Positions 1 to 6,547 of a stretch of DNA of 15,913 bases are shown one piece after another. Source of the DNA: DASPRG01 sp963796125 (GTDB taxonomy: Bacteria > Nitrospirota > Thermodesulfovibrionia > Thermodesulfovibrionales > SM23-35); contig CAWCKM010000056.1 of the NCBI GenBank assembly GCA_963796125.1, positions 1 through 15,913 on the forward strand, in the 5' to 3' direction. The notes beneath the pieces are model-generated. The model ran no database searches. It had not been told where the DNA came from and saw nothing but the letters and a program-made list of their open reading frames with translations. Position 1 is the first letter of the stretch; the number at the start of each line of letters is the position of its first letter. The position numbers were made by a program, and so were the translations under genes.

Positions 1-695
1 TCACAGGTGCACCGCCAGGCTATGTCGGCTATGAAGAGGGAGGACAACTCACTGAGAGGATTAGAAAAAGACCGTACTCTGTCGTGCTTTTTGACGAAAT
101 AGAAAAAGCACATCCTGATGTCTTCAATATTCTCCTCCAGGTGCTTGATGAAGGTGTACTTACAGACAGCTTTGGAAGAAAGGTCAATTTCAAGAATACG
201 GTAATCATAATGACTTCAAACGTAGGTGCACGGATAATCGAAAAGGCGACCCCCCTTGGTTTCCAGAGGAATGAAGCCGATCTTGTATACGAAAGGATCA
301 AGGAGAATGTGCTTGGTGAACTCAAGAAGACATTCAATCCTGAATTTCTGAACCGCGTTGATGAAATAGTTGTCTTTCATCCACTCGAAAAAGACCATTT
401 ACTGTCCATTATCGACTTGCTTGTGGAAGAAACAAACAGGATGCTCATTGAAAAAGAGCTTGTTGTTGAAGTATCACAGGAAGTAAAGGAGTGGATAATA
501 AAACGCTACTACCAGCCCACTTATGGTGCACGACCTATGCGCAGAGCTATTCAAAAAGAGATCACAGATCCATTATCCGAGGAACTCCTCAAGGGAAGCT
601 TTAAAGGCCTGCACAAGATACATGTTGTCCTTGAAGGTAATATGCCGGCATTTGTAGCAGCCGAGGAAACCTCCATTCTCTCCGGCGTCAATTGA
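1..695 (+). CDS. clpC: ATP-dependent Clp protease ATP-binding subunit ClpC, C-terminal part (5' end outside window)
   Basis: This is the C-terminal half of the second AAA+ ATPase module of a Clp/Hsp100 unfoldase, which forms a hexamer that feeds proteins to ClpP in the cytoplasm. The reading frame is open from base 3 to the TGA at 693-695. In order one sees the pore-loop region GYVGYEEGGQLTE, the Walker B motif VVLFDEIEKAHPDVF, sensor-1 MTSNVGA, the arginine-finger segment FLNRVDEIVVF, and the sensor-2 motif YGARPMRRAI in the small C-terminal domain. The sequence GGQLTE, the phrase TDPLSEELL and the short C-terminus favour ClpC over ClpB. The Walker A motif and N-domain lie upstream of the window. 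The frame looks intact, unlike everything up to about 5070. Confidence 0.93.
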   Translation, partial: TGAPPGYVGYEEGGQLTERIRKRPYSVVLFDEIEKAHPDVFNILLQVLDEGVLTDSFGRKVNFKNTVIIMTSNVGARIIEKATPLGFQRNEADLVYERIKENVLGELKKTFNPEFLNRVDEIVVFHPLEKDHLLSIIDLLVEETNRMLIEKELVVEVSQEVKEWIIKRYYQPTYGARPMRRAIQKEITDPLSEELLKGSFKGLHKIHVVLEGNMPAFVAAEETSILSGVN

Positions 696-720
696 TCTTG
701 ATGACCGAACCCGGAATTGA

Positions 721-1253
721 AAACTAAAACTATCTGTCATCCTTATAAGCCTTCTTGTTCTGCTTTCCTTTCTTTCTTGTTCAATGTCAGCGTAGTCAAA
801 GGCAGCTAAAGTCGGCGAACCAGTTTCTGATGTCACATTAATAGACGACACGGGAAAATAAGCTAAAGCTTTCTGAATCTGAAAGGTTCTGTGGTTTTCG
901 TAAATTTCTGGGCTTCATGGTGTCCGCCATGCATTGAAGAGATGCCATCTATAGAGGCATTATTCAGAGTCTCTGTCAGGAGAGCAGAATTTTAAAATGA
1001 TCACGATTCTCTATAGAGACGATATGGATCGGATATCGAAATCTGCCAGAGAACAAGGTTATACCTTCCCGATATACCGTGATCCGGACAGTTCTGCTGC
1101 ACAACAATTTGGCATCACAGGTGTACCGAAACATTCATAATCGATAAGAAAGGAATACTGAGGGACAAGGTAATTGGTCCCTACAATTGGGATTCTGCAA
1201 ACGTTCTGCAACACTTCTTCAGCTCATCAATGAGTAATTCTTATTTTTCATAG
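721..1253 (+). pseudogene. Decayed TlpA/ResA-like thiol-disulfide oxidoreductase lipoprotein
   Basis: Reading across frames gives one continuous TlpA-like protein. It starts with a hydrophobic leader ending LLSFLSC, which looks like a lipoprotein signal and lipid-accepting cysteine. Next come VGEPVSDVTLIDDTGK, then VVFVNFWASWCPPCIEEM with the thioredoxin-type WCPPC active site at about 918-932. After that come MITILYRDDMDRISKSA, YRDPDSSAAQQFGITGVP and FIIDKKGILRDKVIG. The family reduces or isomerises disulfides in the periplasm. Here the gene cannot be translated: there are in-frame TAG and TAA codons early on and at least three frame changes (near 860, near 980 and near 1128, where VPETFIID is broken by one missing base). 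The start codon is not identifiable. It follows clpC by 25 bases, but no functional link is implied. Confidence 0.82.
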
Positions 1254-1303
1254 GTCAATCCAATTGATGAACATTTCAGTTTTTTCTTTGCGAAAGAATT
1301 CTA

Positions 1304-1353
1304 CCCCTCTTTGTCCCGCCCGACGGAAGGGCTCGCGGGCAAGTAAAGGGAGG
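1304..1353. repeat. Imperfect palindromic repeat (C/T-rich arm, A/G-rich arm)
   Basis: The arm CCCCTCTTT at 1304-1312 pairs imperfectly with AAAGGGAGG at 1345-1353, and between them CCCGC and GCGGG form an inner stem. The same CCCCTTT/AAAGGGG theme recurs at 2923-2956 and 5651-5687, so this looks like a worn member of a dispersed palindromic family. It lies between two decayed genes. Confidence 0.5.
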
Positions 1354-1375
1354 TGGGATATCTGTCTGTGTAAGG

Positions 1376-1911
1376 ATGGGAACAATCAAGCCTCCGGAAT
1401 CAGCACTCCTTTTTGTGAGCACTCTTTACTACAGATGCAGACGTATTCAAGCAATCAAAAGAAATACTTGAGAATAATTTTGGAGACATTCTCTCTGTAA
1501 GCCCTTCCCTTACATGGGACTATTTCATCCTATTACAAAGACGAAATTGGCCGGCCTTTGTTCAGACAGATCATTTTCTTTAAAAATCTTATAGACCCTG
1601 CATTGCTTGTTGATATAAAGATAAAAGCCAATGAAATTGAATCTGATTTTTCACTGGATGGCAGAAGACAGATTAATCTTGATCCGGGCTATCTCACTCT
1701 CTCCAAGATAGTCCTTGCGTCAACAAAGAACTATGCCCATCGTCTCTATCTTGGTAAAGGTATCTATGGCGAGATAACCCTTATTTATAGGGACGAAACA
1801 TACAGTCCATACCTCTTTACCTACAGGGATTATCAGGATAAATCACACATTGATATATTCATGCAAGCAAGAGAAATGCTAAAGAAGATACGGGTTAACT
1901 GTGTTTCTTGA
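1376..1911 (+). pseudogene. Decayed DUF4416 family protein
   Basis: The ATG at 1376 begins MGTIKPPESALLFVSTLY, the usual opening of DUF4416 proteins as I recall the family. The frame then changes near 1433 (continuing DADVFKQSKEILENNFGDIL) and again near 1530 (continuing YYKDEIGRPLFRQIIFFKNL). The last 117 codons, to TGA at 1909-1911, are open and contain NLDPGYLTLSKIVLAS and LYLGKGIYGEITLIYRD, the best conserved part of the family. Total length would be about 177 residues, normal for DUF4416, whose function is unknown. Two net +1 frame changes disrupt it, so a full-length product is not expected. The 3' open stretch alone has no credible start or ribosome binding site. Confidence 0.83.
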
Positions 1912-1980
1912 GTTTTCATAGTTTCTTTGGTTATAGACTCAACAAACTTGCTAATACAATAATAAGTAAAGTCTCTTGTA

Positions 1981-2041
1981 TGTCATTCCCGCTTGTCGGG
2001 AATCCTTCTTGAAAAAAGATGCTGGACAAGCCAGCATGACA
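1981..2041. repeat. REP-like double hairpin, copy 1
   Basis: Two hairpins face each other. ATTCCCG (1985-1991), loop CTTGT, CGGGAAT (1997-2003) form the first. ATGCTGG (2019-2025), loop ACAAG, CCAGCAT (2031-2037) form the second. The unit is bounded by TGTCAT at 1981-1986 and its complement ATGACA at 2036-2041. The second hairpin is the reverse complement of the first in skeleton (TGTCAT, five bases, CTTGTC, then ATC), but its stem bases differ. A second copy is at 10161-10226. The 1912-2331 interval holds only this unit, the repeat at 2103-2187 and AT-rich sequence; I see no gene in it. Confidence 0.8.
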
Positions 2042-2102
2042 GAATAGTTACAGGAAGGTAACCGTGCGTATGGTCTTATTAATACAAACACGTTAAGTAA
2101 AG

Positions 2103-2187
2103 TGTCGTTGCGGAGTGAACGACAAAGCGATATTTGCTTGTTATAAAGTGGATGCCACGCTCTCGACGTTGGTCACTCGCAACGACA
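2103..2187. repeat. Long imperfect inverted repeat with TGTCGTTGCG arms
   Basis: TGTCGTTGCGGAGTGAAC at 2103-2120 is mirrored by GTCACTCGCAACGACA at 2172-2187, giving a stem of about 15 base pairs with one bulge. An inner pair of segments (ACAAAGCGAT; TGCCACGCTC) recalls the widespread bacterial intergenic repeat type in which a GCGAG-rich palindrome ends in a CGCAATGACA-like arm. It probably marks a non-coding mobile palindromic element rather than a terminator, because no intact gene precedes it. Confidence 0.65.
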
Positions 2188-2331
2188 ATGTAATAGCATT
2201 TGATGCGTTTGTATTGAACCTCGTAAACATGATGTTGAACCATATTCTGAAATACAAGTTTTGCCTCATAGTTTAAAATACTAAGTTGCTTATTACAACT
2301 TTAATACAGAAACTAGATGCGAGGACAATGT

Positions 2332-2457
2332 ATGAATGATCGAGAAAAATTAATAGAGGACAGCATAAAGGTAGAAGAAGAGATCGAGACAATAGCAGCT
2401 CAGCGGAATAAAACAAAAGATATGGGAGTTTTACCTCGTAAAAGAAAAACAGTTTAA
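2332..2457 (+). CDS. Possible small protein of 41 residues, or 5' remnant of the following decayed gene
   Basis: An ATG at 2332 preceded by GCGAGGACA (a GAGGA-like ribosome binding site, 7 to 8 bases upstream) opens a 41-codon frame. It starts MNDREKLIEDSIKVEEEIET and ends with a basic tail (PRKRKTV). The first half is acidic and predicted helical, possibly coiled. I recognise no family. Its position directly before the decayed HsdR-N-like gene means it may be a remnant of that locus or another broken gene, not a genuine small protein. Confidence 0.3.
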   Translation: MNDREKLIEDSIKVEEEIETIAAQRNKTKDMGVLPRKRKTV

Positions 2458-2510
2458 GCCGAAGAGATAAAAACAGACCCCGAATTCAGGTTGACCCTGG
2501 GTGATCGGGA

Positions 2511-2868
2511 ATGAAAGTAGGTATAGATTACGGTTATAAACCTGCCTTCAGCAAGTTTCATGGTGATACAGTGCAGTTCCAGCTCTCTCGAAGCATGGGA
2601 AAGATATGTTACCTGCCTTCGCAAGGGTCGTAAAGGACTACCAGATTCCCTATGCGGTAGTCACTGATGGGGAAAAGGCACTGATAATCGATGTGCTTGC
2701 GGGAAACTCATTGGTGACTCCCTTGAGTAGCTTCTCAACCATGAAGAAGCGCTGAACAAGATGAAGGATTTTAAGAAAATACCATATCCTGTCAATAGAC
2801 TCGAAAAGGAAAAGCGAATAGTCTACGCCTTCGAAAGCATCAAATGCCCGCACGGTGAAAGATTCTAA
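2511..2868 (+). pseudogene. Decayed protein with type I restriction HsdR N-terminal-like domain
   Basis: From about 2606 the frame reads MLPAFARVVKDYQIPYAVVT then DGEKALIIDVLAG. It shifts near 2700 and continues GKLIGDSLE, a TAG stop, then NHEEALNKMKDFKKIPYPVN and LEKEKRIVYAFESIKCP before a TAA at 2866-2868. The YQIPYAVVTDG and LEKEKRI..A.E..KCP stretches resemble the HSDR_N type of stand-alone domain, known from the N-terminus of type I restriction R subunits and from small archaeal and bacterial proteins; this is from memory. An upstream open piece from ATG 2511 (MKVGIDYGYK...) may be the original N-terminus in yet another frame. The frameshift and internal stop make it non-functional. Confidence 0.62.
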
Positions 2869-2922
2869 GGAGTAAAGTATCTTCCGTTTCACTCCCCCTT
2901 TTCCGAAAGTTTCCTTCCTTCA

Positions 2923-2956
2923 AATCCCCCTTTTCTAAAGGGGACGGAGGGGGATT
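2923..2956. repeat. Palindrome AATCCCCC...GGGGGATT
   Basis: AATCCCCC at 2923-2930 and GGGGGATT at 2949-2956 are perfect 8-base inverted arms. Inside them a CCCCTTT-like and AAAGGGG pair extend the hairpin. A second C-rich/T-rich partial copy (CTCCCCCTTTTCCGAAAG) lies just upstream at 2892-2909. This is the clearest member of the C/T-rich palindrome family also seen at 1304-1353 and 5651-5687. Confidence 0.7.
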
Positions 2957-3117
2957 AATAAAGAAAATTCCTTGACATCGCAAAAGCTCAAATCAAATAA
3001 TTAATGCAGGCAACTTACTATATTTCCAAAAAGGGTATCATTTATGGGCAGAAACAACAATGAAGGATCTACCCGTAGAATAATAGAAAATATGGGATAC
3101 GTTCCCAAAACGATATA

Positions 3118-4072
3118 ATGATTAGAGAAGAACTAATAGAAGGTGTTGTCAAGAGTTATAATCTCTTTAAAAGAAAAACTCCGTAATTCATTAAAAGAAG
3201 AACAAATCAATATCGAAAAAATTAATAGGTTACTAATTGGATTAAACGAAAACAGAAAAATAATTAGACAAATATTTAAGGACAACCCTTCTGAAAGTAT
3301 ACAAACCCGAGTAAGAAGGGAATTAATTAAAGAAGTTCGTAATAATAATGATCCTTATGTGAAATCTCTTAGAAAGACTTGCTGAAAAAATATTTGAAGG
3401 TCTGAGAAACATGACATCAACGCTCTTCAAGTTAATCTTTTGTTGGATGGCTATAAACATACACCTCCTTCATATAAAATGGGCGAAGATGACTTGCCAG
3501 TTATGAAGGACGAACACAGACCGGTCATAGATGAAAAGCTAATTAGAAGAATTCAGAATGAAGGAACCCCAAAGCTCTTGGAAGACCTTATCAAACAAAT
3601 CACAGAGGAATCACTGAAGATTATAATGAGGATTGGCTGAATGAGTTTGCGGATCAATATGATTTGCCTAATTTTCCATTACGGCGTATTGACAGCCGGG
3701 GCGATAATACACGGCAGGGAGATTCCTTCTAAAATAACAAGTCTGTTTGATGAAATGAGAGACTGTTACATGTTTGGTCTTTATAACGCACAATTATATT
3801 CTGTCGAGCAATTTTGGAGGAATGTCTTAAACAGCATTACAAAAAAACAAATCCTAATATCCCAATAGAAAGACATAGGAAATTTGCAGGTGAATGAATT
3901 ATTAGAAAAAGTGCATTTACCCGAAGAATTTAAAAATGAAGCCGTGAGATCAAGAATAAAAGCTAACAAAATTTTACATAGAGCACAAATTCAAAATACA
4001 TCTGGAATTCAGGAAATAGCATTATCTGCTGTTAGATCTACGACATTAGTTGTAGAAAAACTTTTTTACTGA
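3118..4072 (+). pseudogene. Decayed AT-rich gene, DUF4145-like C-terminal part (tentative)
   Basis: A chain of overlapping frames seems to be one gene of roughly 300 codons. It begins MIREELIEGVVKSYNLFKRK at 3118. It continues with EEQINIEKINRLLIGLNENR, LLLDGYKHTPPSYKMGEDDL, QIT.EDYNEDWLNEFADQYDLPNFPL, DEMRDCYMFGLYNAQLY, CRAILEECLKQHYKK and VNELLEKVHLPEEFKNEAVR. The GLYNA...RAILEE.LK..Y part looks like the DUF4145 type, often found in or near restriction and defence genes. That assignment is a pattern match from memory and weak. The frame changes at least five times and stops are frequent. Base composition is richer in A+T than the flanking housekeeping genes, which suggests acquired DNA. Confidence 0.55.
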
Positions 4073-4135
4073 TATGGAAGTAGTCTAATTTTAAACAATT
4101 CTAATCAACAATCAAAGGGAGACATCTTGAATAAA

Positions 4136-4667
4136 TGTCCACAACAACAACTACCATGGGACAAAAAAACCGAAGTCAAATTGCTTGGACTTTTTTGCAT
4201 CGGAAACGTTGTTCGGCATCGGCTGCAATCTTAGTTTAAAGAACAGTTTGATCAATAGATGATTGTCAACGACTTCATAAAAGCAGCATCGAGCGAGAAG
4301 GATTCCGCATTGCTCGAATCCGACTGACACCCAAAAATCGAAGTGTTTATGAGCTATCCGGCAAATTGAATTGTATGCTCTCTATTCATTATATCAGCCA
4401 TCCACCTTATCGATGGGGAGTGACGGCCAATGTTATAGAAAAACTAAAAACTCAGTCTAAGCCATGGGGGTGGTTCTTTTTTATGACTCCTACGAGACCG
4501 GATATCTGCTATCGTCCTATGACGTTATCGACTACACTGCAAATGTTTGGCCATTAGCTGGAGACGGAGATTACAAACCGGCCACTGGAAGTTACTTGTC
4601 CAAAAACATGCCGTTTAAAACACTTGATGAATTTTTCGGTCAGCTTGCATCTATGCTTTCTACGTAG
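4136..4667 (+). pseudogene. Decayed gene of an unrecognised conserved protein
   Basis: Pieces in different frames join into one protein: MSTTTTTMGQKNRSQIAWTF (from ATG 4136), FASETLFGIGCNLSLKNSLI, MIVNDFIKAASSEKDSALLE, REGFRIARIRLTPKNRSVYE, LSIHYISHPPYRWGVTANVI, EKLKTQSKPW and then GVVLFYDSYETGYLLSSYDV, to TAG at 4665-4667. The last switch, near 4468, is explained by one missing G in a run of Gs (SKPWG.VVLFYD). The polypeptide alternates hydrophobic strands and helices and has a conserved-looking core, HYISHPPYRWGVTANV plus VVLFYDS. I cannot name its family. At least three frame changes and an in-frame stop make it a pseudogene. Confidence 0.6.
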
Positions 4668-4726
4668 GGTCAAAGGACGGATAAGGGGTCATAAAATAAT
4701 AATTAACAGGTACATTTTCTAAGAGC

Positions 4727-5067
4727 ATGAACGAACTGAGATGGACAAAAAGTGAGAAAATCGTTGCAAAGCGTGCATTTGAAAAATGCTACCAAAAAGA
4801 GTGTGAGGCTCTATTAACCAAGTTGAAAGAGAGGATAGCAACTGCTGATAAGCCTTCAGACATTTGGTTGATTCATGATTTTTTGACTGAAGAACTGAAG
4901 AAGATTGACGACAAATATGATTACAGGTATTCCGTTCTTATCTTCTGTTCGCAAGGCTCCTGAAGGAAGGATGGCTCCAGGAGTCTGATCTCGACGGAAT
5001 AGAGGAGGATAAGATTGAAAAGATCAAGTACTTGGCGAAGAGGTATAATAAAAACAAAATAGAATAG
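4727..5067 (+). pseudogene. Frameshifted homologue of fluorescence recovery protein (FRP-like)
   Basis: The first 70 codons from ATG 4727 read MNELRWTKSEKIVAKRAFEK and later DIWLIHDFLTEELKKIDDKYDYRYSVLIF. The chain is then lost but resumes in another frame as FARLLKEGWLQESDLDGIEE to TAG at 5065-5067. One base missing near 4941 accounts for it, since adding one T would give VLIFLFARLLKEGW. The W-x-I-x-D-[YF]-L and KYDYRYS segments are what I recall of fluorescence recovery protein and its homologues, an all-helical family of about 110 residues. The cyanobacterial member detaches orange carotenoid protein from phycobilisomes. Homologues occur in non-photosynthetic bacteria with unknown role. 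The upstream ribosome binding site is weak. This is the youngest-looking lesion in the block: a single indel. Confidence 0.6.
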
Positions 5068-5081
5068 CAGGGTATTTAAAA

Positions 5082-5282
5082 ATGAGTGATGAAATTCATG
5101 GTTTCTATAATGATGACGGCACAAAAATAAATCCGGAATTGGTTCCGAAACCAGGTCTCTGCATAACATGCAAAAAGGATGACGCCGGTGGAAAAGAGGA
5201 AATACTTTGTATTTTAAACCGGATAGATCAAAAGGATGAGAAACATTTCAAGTGTTATGCCTATGAGCCTAAGAGCCTCTGA
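5082..5282 (+). CDS. Small cysteine-containing hypothetical protein (66 residues)
   Basis: The frame is intact from ATG 5082 to TGA 5280-5282 and begins MSDEIHGFYNDDGTKINPEL. It has four cysteines: C28 and C31 in CITCKKD, C44 in EEILCILNR, and C59 in HFKCYAYEP. The CxxC plus two later cysteines could bind a metal or form a small cysteine-rich fold; this is inference. Regular hydrophobic/charged alternation and the lack of a signal peptide or membrane segment point to a cytoplasmic protein. A GCAGGG sequence lies about 11 bases before the start. It sits 14 bases after the FRP-like pseudogene and 21 bases before the DUF2283 gene, so the three may once have been one transcription unit. Function unknown. 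Confidence 0.7.
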   Translation: MSDEIHGFYNDDGTKINPELVPKPGLCITCKKDDAGGKEEILCILNRIDQKDEKHFKCYAYEPKSL

Positions 5283-5303
5283 CAAAATTAAGGAGGAAGG
5301 AAG

Positions 5304-5510
5304 ATGAAAATTAGGTATTTTTCGGATACTGATACAGCACTTATTGAATTCTCAAATGAACCAGTCGCGGAGACAAAGGAAATATCGGAAAACCTATATA
5401 TCGATTTAGACAGCAAAGGTAATCTTGTAAGCATGACCATTGAGCATGCAAAAGACAAGGCTAATATTTCAGAAGTATCATATCTCCAAATGGATAAAAT
5501 CGTTGCCTAA
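5304..5510 (+). CDS. DUF2283 family protein (68 residues)
   Basis: A strong ribosome binding site, AAGGAGGAAGGA, ends right before the ATG at 5304. The product starts MKIRYFSDTDTALIEFSN and continues EISENLYIDLDSKGNLVSMTIEHA. This is the DUF2283 pattern: a short beta strand with a D-x-D turn, then an ENLYIDLD-GN-V turn, then a conserved I-E-H-A stretch. The family is 60 to 80 residues long, so this is complete. DUF2283 genes are common in accessory regions and often accompany DUF4258 or toxin-like partners, but no such partner is visible here. Biochemical role unknown; a cytoplasmic location is inferred from the absence of any signal or membrane segment. Confidence 0.85.
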   Translation: MKIRYFSDTDTALIEFSNEPVAETKEISENLYIDLDSKGNLVSMTIEHAKDKANISEVSYLQMDKIVA

Positions 5511-5594
5511 CAAGTCGATAGTGTACTGTGTCCGTGATACCTTTTACTCATTATCATTCTGACCTGATCTTAAATCAAGTTTCTTTGCTTCTGG

Positions 5595-5618
5595 ATTCCC
5601 GCTTTCGCGAGAATGACA
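5595..5618. repeat. Single REP-like hairpin (TGTCATTCTCGCGAAAGCGGGAATCC type)
   Basis: ATTCCCGC (5595-5602), loop TTTC, GCGAGAAT (5607-5614) form an 8-pair stem with one G-U type mismatch, followed by GACA. Read on the minus strand it is TGTCATTC, CGCGAAAGCG, then GGAATCC, that is, a GAAA tetraloop hairpin with the same TGTCAT head and AATCC tail as the double hairpins at 1981-2041 and 10161-10226. Confidence 0.7.
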
Positions 5619-5650
5619 GCAGGAGCATTGCGGTTTTGATGATATTCACT

Positions 5651-5687
5651 AATACCCCTCCAACCTCCCCTTGTAAAGGGTAGGATT
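5651..5687. repeat. Imperfect C/T-rich palindrome
   Basis: AATACCCCTCC and CCTCCCCTT on the left oppose AAAGGG and GGATTTT on the right across a TTGT loop. It is a degraded relative of the 2923-2956 palindrome. Together with the hairpin at 5595-5618 it fills most of the interval between the DUF2283 gene and vapB. Confidence 0.45.
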
Positions 5688-5719
5688 TTAAAATTTACCA
5701 CGGCCTCACTTGCGTGTCA

Positions 5720-5749
5720 TTGCTTTTTTGTGATACATTAACGTAATAC
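5720..5749 (+). promoter_or_regulatory. Candidate sigma-70 type promoter of vapBC
   Basis: TTGCTT at 5720-5725 and TAATAC at 5744-5749 are separated by 18 bases and end 27 bases before the vapB start. The small palindrome ATTA-ACG-TAAT (5737-5747) overlaps the -10 element and could be a binding site for the ribbon-helix-helix antitoxin. Autoregulation is the rule for such pairs, but the site itself is inference. Confidence 0.35.
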
Positions 5750-5776
5750 ATTTATGAAGTTTAAAAGGAGAAGGCC

Positions 5777-6043
5777 ATGCCTGTCAGTGTAAGACTGGAC
5801 AAAGAGACTGAGGAATTACTCGAAAAGGCTGCAAAACTGTCGAGGACATCGAAGAGCGCCGTCGTGAAGAGATCTATCAAGGAATACTGTATGCCTCTTG
5901 TAAAAGAAAAACAGAAGAACCCTTCGGACATCATCAAGGAACTTATCAAGGACCGTCCCGGCAGCGGGAGAGGGGATCTTTCTGTTAGGGGAGAGGAAAT
6001 TCTCAGGGAAATGCTCAGAAAGAAGCACAATGATCGCCGTTGA
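5777..6043 (+). CDS. vapB: VapB-type antitoxin, ribbon-helix-helix
   Basis: This 88-residue protein starts MPVSVRLDKETEELLEKAAK, the classic ribbon-helix-helix opening: a short DNA-binding beta strand, PVSVRL, then two helices over about residues 8-45 with SRTSKSAVVKRSIKEY in the second. The acidic/basic C-terminal part, with GSGRGDLSVRGEEILREML, is typical of the toxin-wrapping tail. A good ribosome binding site (AAAAGGAGAAGG) lies 4 bases before the ATG at 5777. The gene overlaps the toxin gene by 14 bases (6030-6043), which fits translational coupling. In such pairs the antitoxin blocks the PIN nuclease and, usually with the toxin, represses their own promoter. Confidence 0.85.
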   Translation: MPVSVRLDKETEELLEKAAKLSRTSKSAVVKRSIKEYCMPLVKEKQKNPSDIIKELIKDRPGSGRGDLSVRGEEILREMLRKKHNDRR

Positions 6044-6437
6044 TACAGGACCAATTGTTGCGCTCTTTGATAAAAATGATAATTACCACAGTGTCTGTCA
6101 CAATATTATCAGAACTCTAAAAATGCCTCTTGCGACAACCGTCCCTGTATTGACAGAAGCATTTTACCTTTTGAGTTTCTCGTGGCAATTGCAGGACGAC
6201 CTGTGGGAATTCATTGTGGAGGGCAATCTGCAAATATACAATCTGGATAGAGACTTAATGAAGACATGCAGGGAGTTGATGAAAAAATATCATGACCTCC
6301 CCATGGATCTTGCCGATGCCTCCCTGGTTGCTGTGGCAGATGCTAAAAACATCCGCACAATTTTTACTCTCGATAAGGATTTCAAAGTTTATAAGACAAA
6401 GCAGAATAAACATTTTAAGCTGCTGCCAGGAAATTAA
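6030..6437 (+). CDS. vapC: VapC-type toxin, PIN-domain ribonuclease
   Basis: A 135-residue PIN-domain protein, normal length for VapC. The acidic residues that bind Mg2+ are all visible: D5 in VDTGPIVALFD, E43 in PVLTEAFYLL, D96 in PMDLADASLVAVA (with D93 close by), and D115/D117 in FTLDKDF. The family cleaves RNA, often tRNA or the ribosomal sarcin-ricin loop, when released from the antitoxin; the target of this one cannot be told. It starts inside vapB and has no separate ribosome binding site other than coding sequence (CTCAGAAAGAAG). The active site is complete, so the toxin should be functional. Confidence 0.9.
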   Translation: MIAVDTGPIVALFDKNDNYHSVCHNIIRTLKMPLATTVPVLTEAFYLLSFSWQLQDDLWEFIVEGNLQIYNLDRDLMKTCRELMKKYHDLPMDLADASLVAVADAKNIRTIFTLDKDFKVYKTKQNKHFKLLPGN

Positions 6438-6446
6438 AGGCAATCA

Positions 6447-6474
6447 CCCTCTCCTAACCCCATAGGGGGAGGGA
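6447..6474. repeat. CCCTCTCC/GGGGGAGGG hairpin after vapC
   Basis: CTCTCC and AACCCC on the left pair, with bulges, with GGGGGAGG on the right across ATA. It is similar in composition to the larger repeat at 9841-9929 and to widely dispersed CCCTCTCC palindromes. It is only 9 bases after the vapC stop, so it could help end the transcript, but there is no run of Ts after it. Confidence 0.4.
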
Positions 6475-6480
6475 ACTATA

Positions 6481-6534
6481 AGGTAATCACTGTGGCAAGA
6501 CCACAGGGAGTTACAATTGGCCACAGTCCTACCT
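6481..6534. repeat. Nested, mutually exclusive hairpins upstream of the nucleotidyltransferase gene
   Basis: AGGTA (6481-6485) and ACTGTGGC (6489-6496) pair with GCCACAGT (6520-6527) and TACCT (6530-6534). Inside this, CTGTGG (6490-6495) can instead pair perfectly with CCACAG (6501-6506) across a 5-base loop. The two foldings use the same left arm, so they exclude each other. No gene starts within it. Role unknown. Confidence 0.45.
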
Positions 6535-6547
6535 TCTATATACCATT

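Noticed and set aside
1264..1500. 78-codon plus-strand frame
   Set aside because: It crosses a palindromic repeat and then reads the start of the DUF4416 remnant, MGTIKPPES, out of frame.
1981..2187. CRISPR array
   Set aside because: Repeats are palindromic, of different families and not regularly spaced; no cas genes are present.
3043..3117. 24-codon frame starting MGRNNNEG before the AT-rich pseudogene
   Set aside because: Too short to support, no family, and next to extensive decay; it may be part of the same broken gene.
721..5067. Frameshifts as programmed recoding
   Set aside because: They occur at unrelated sequences in six unrelated genes, with stop codons too; decay is simpler.
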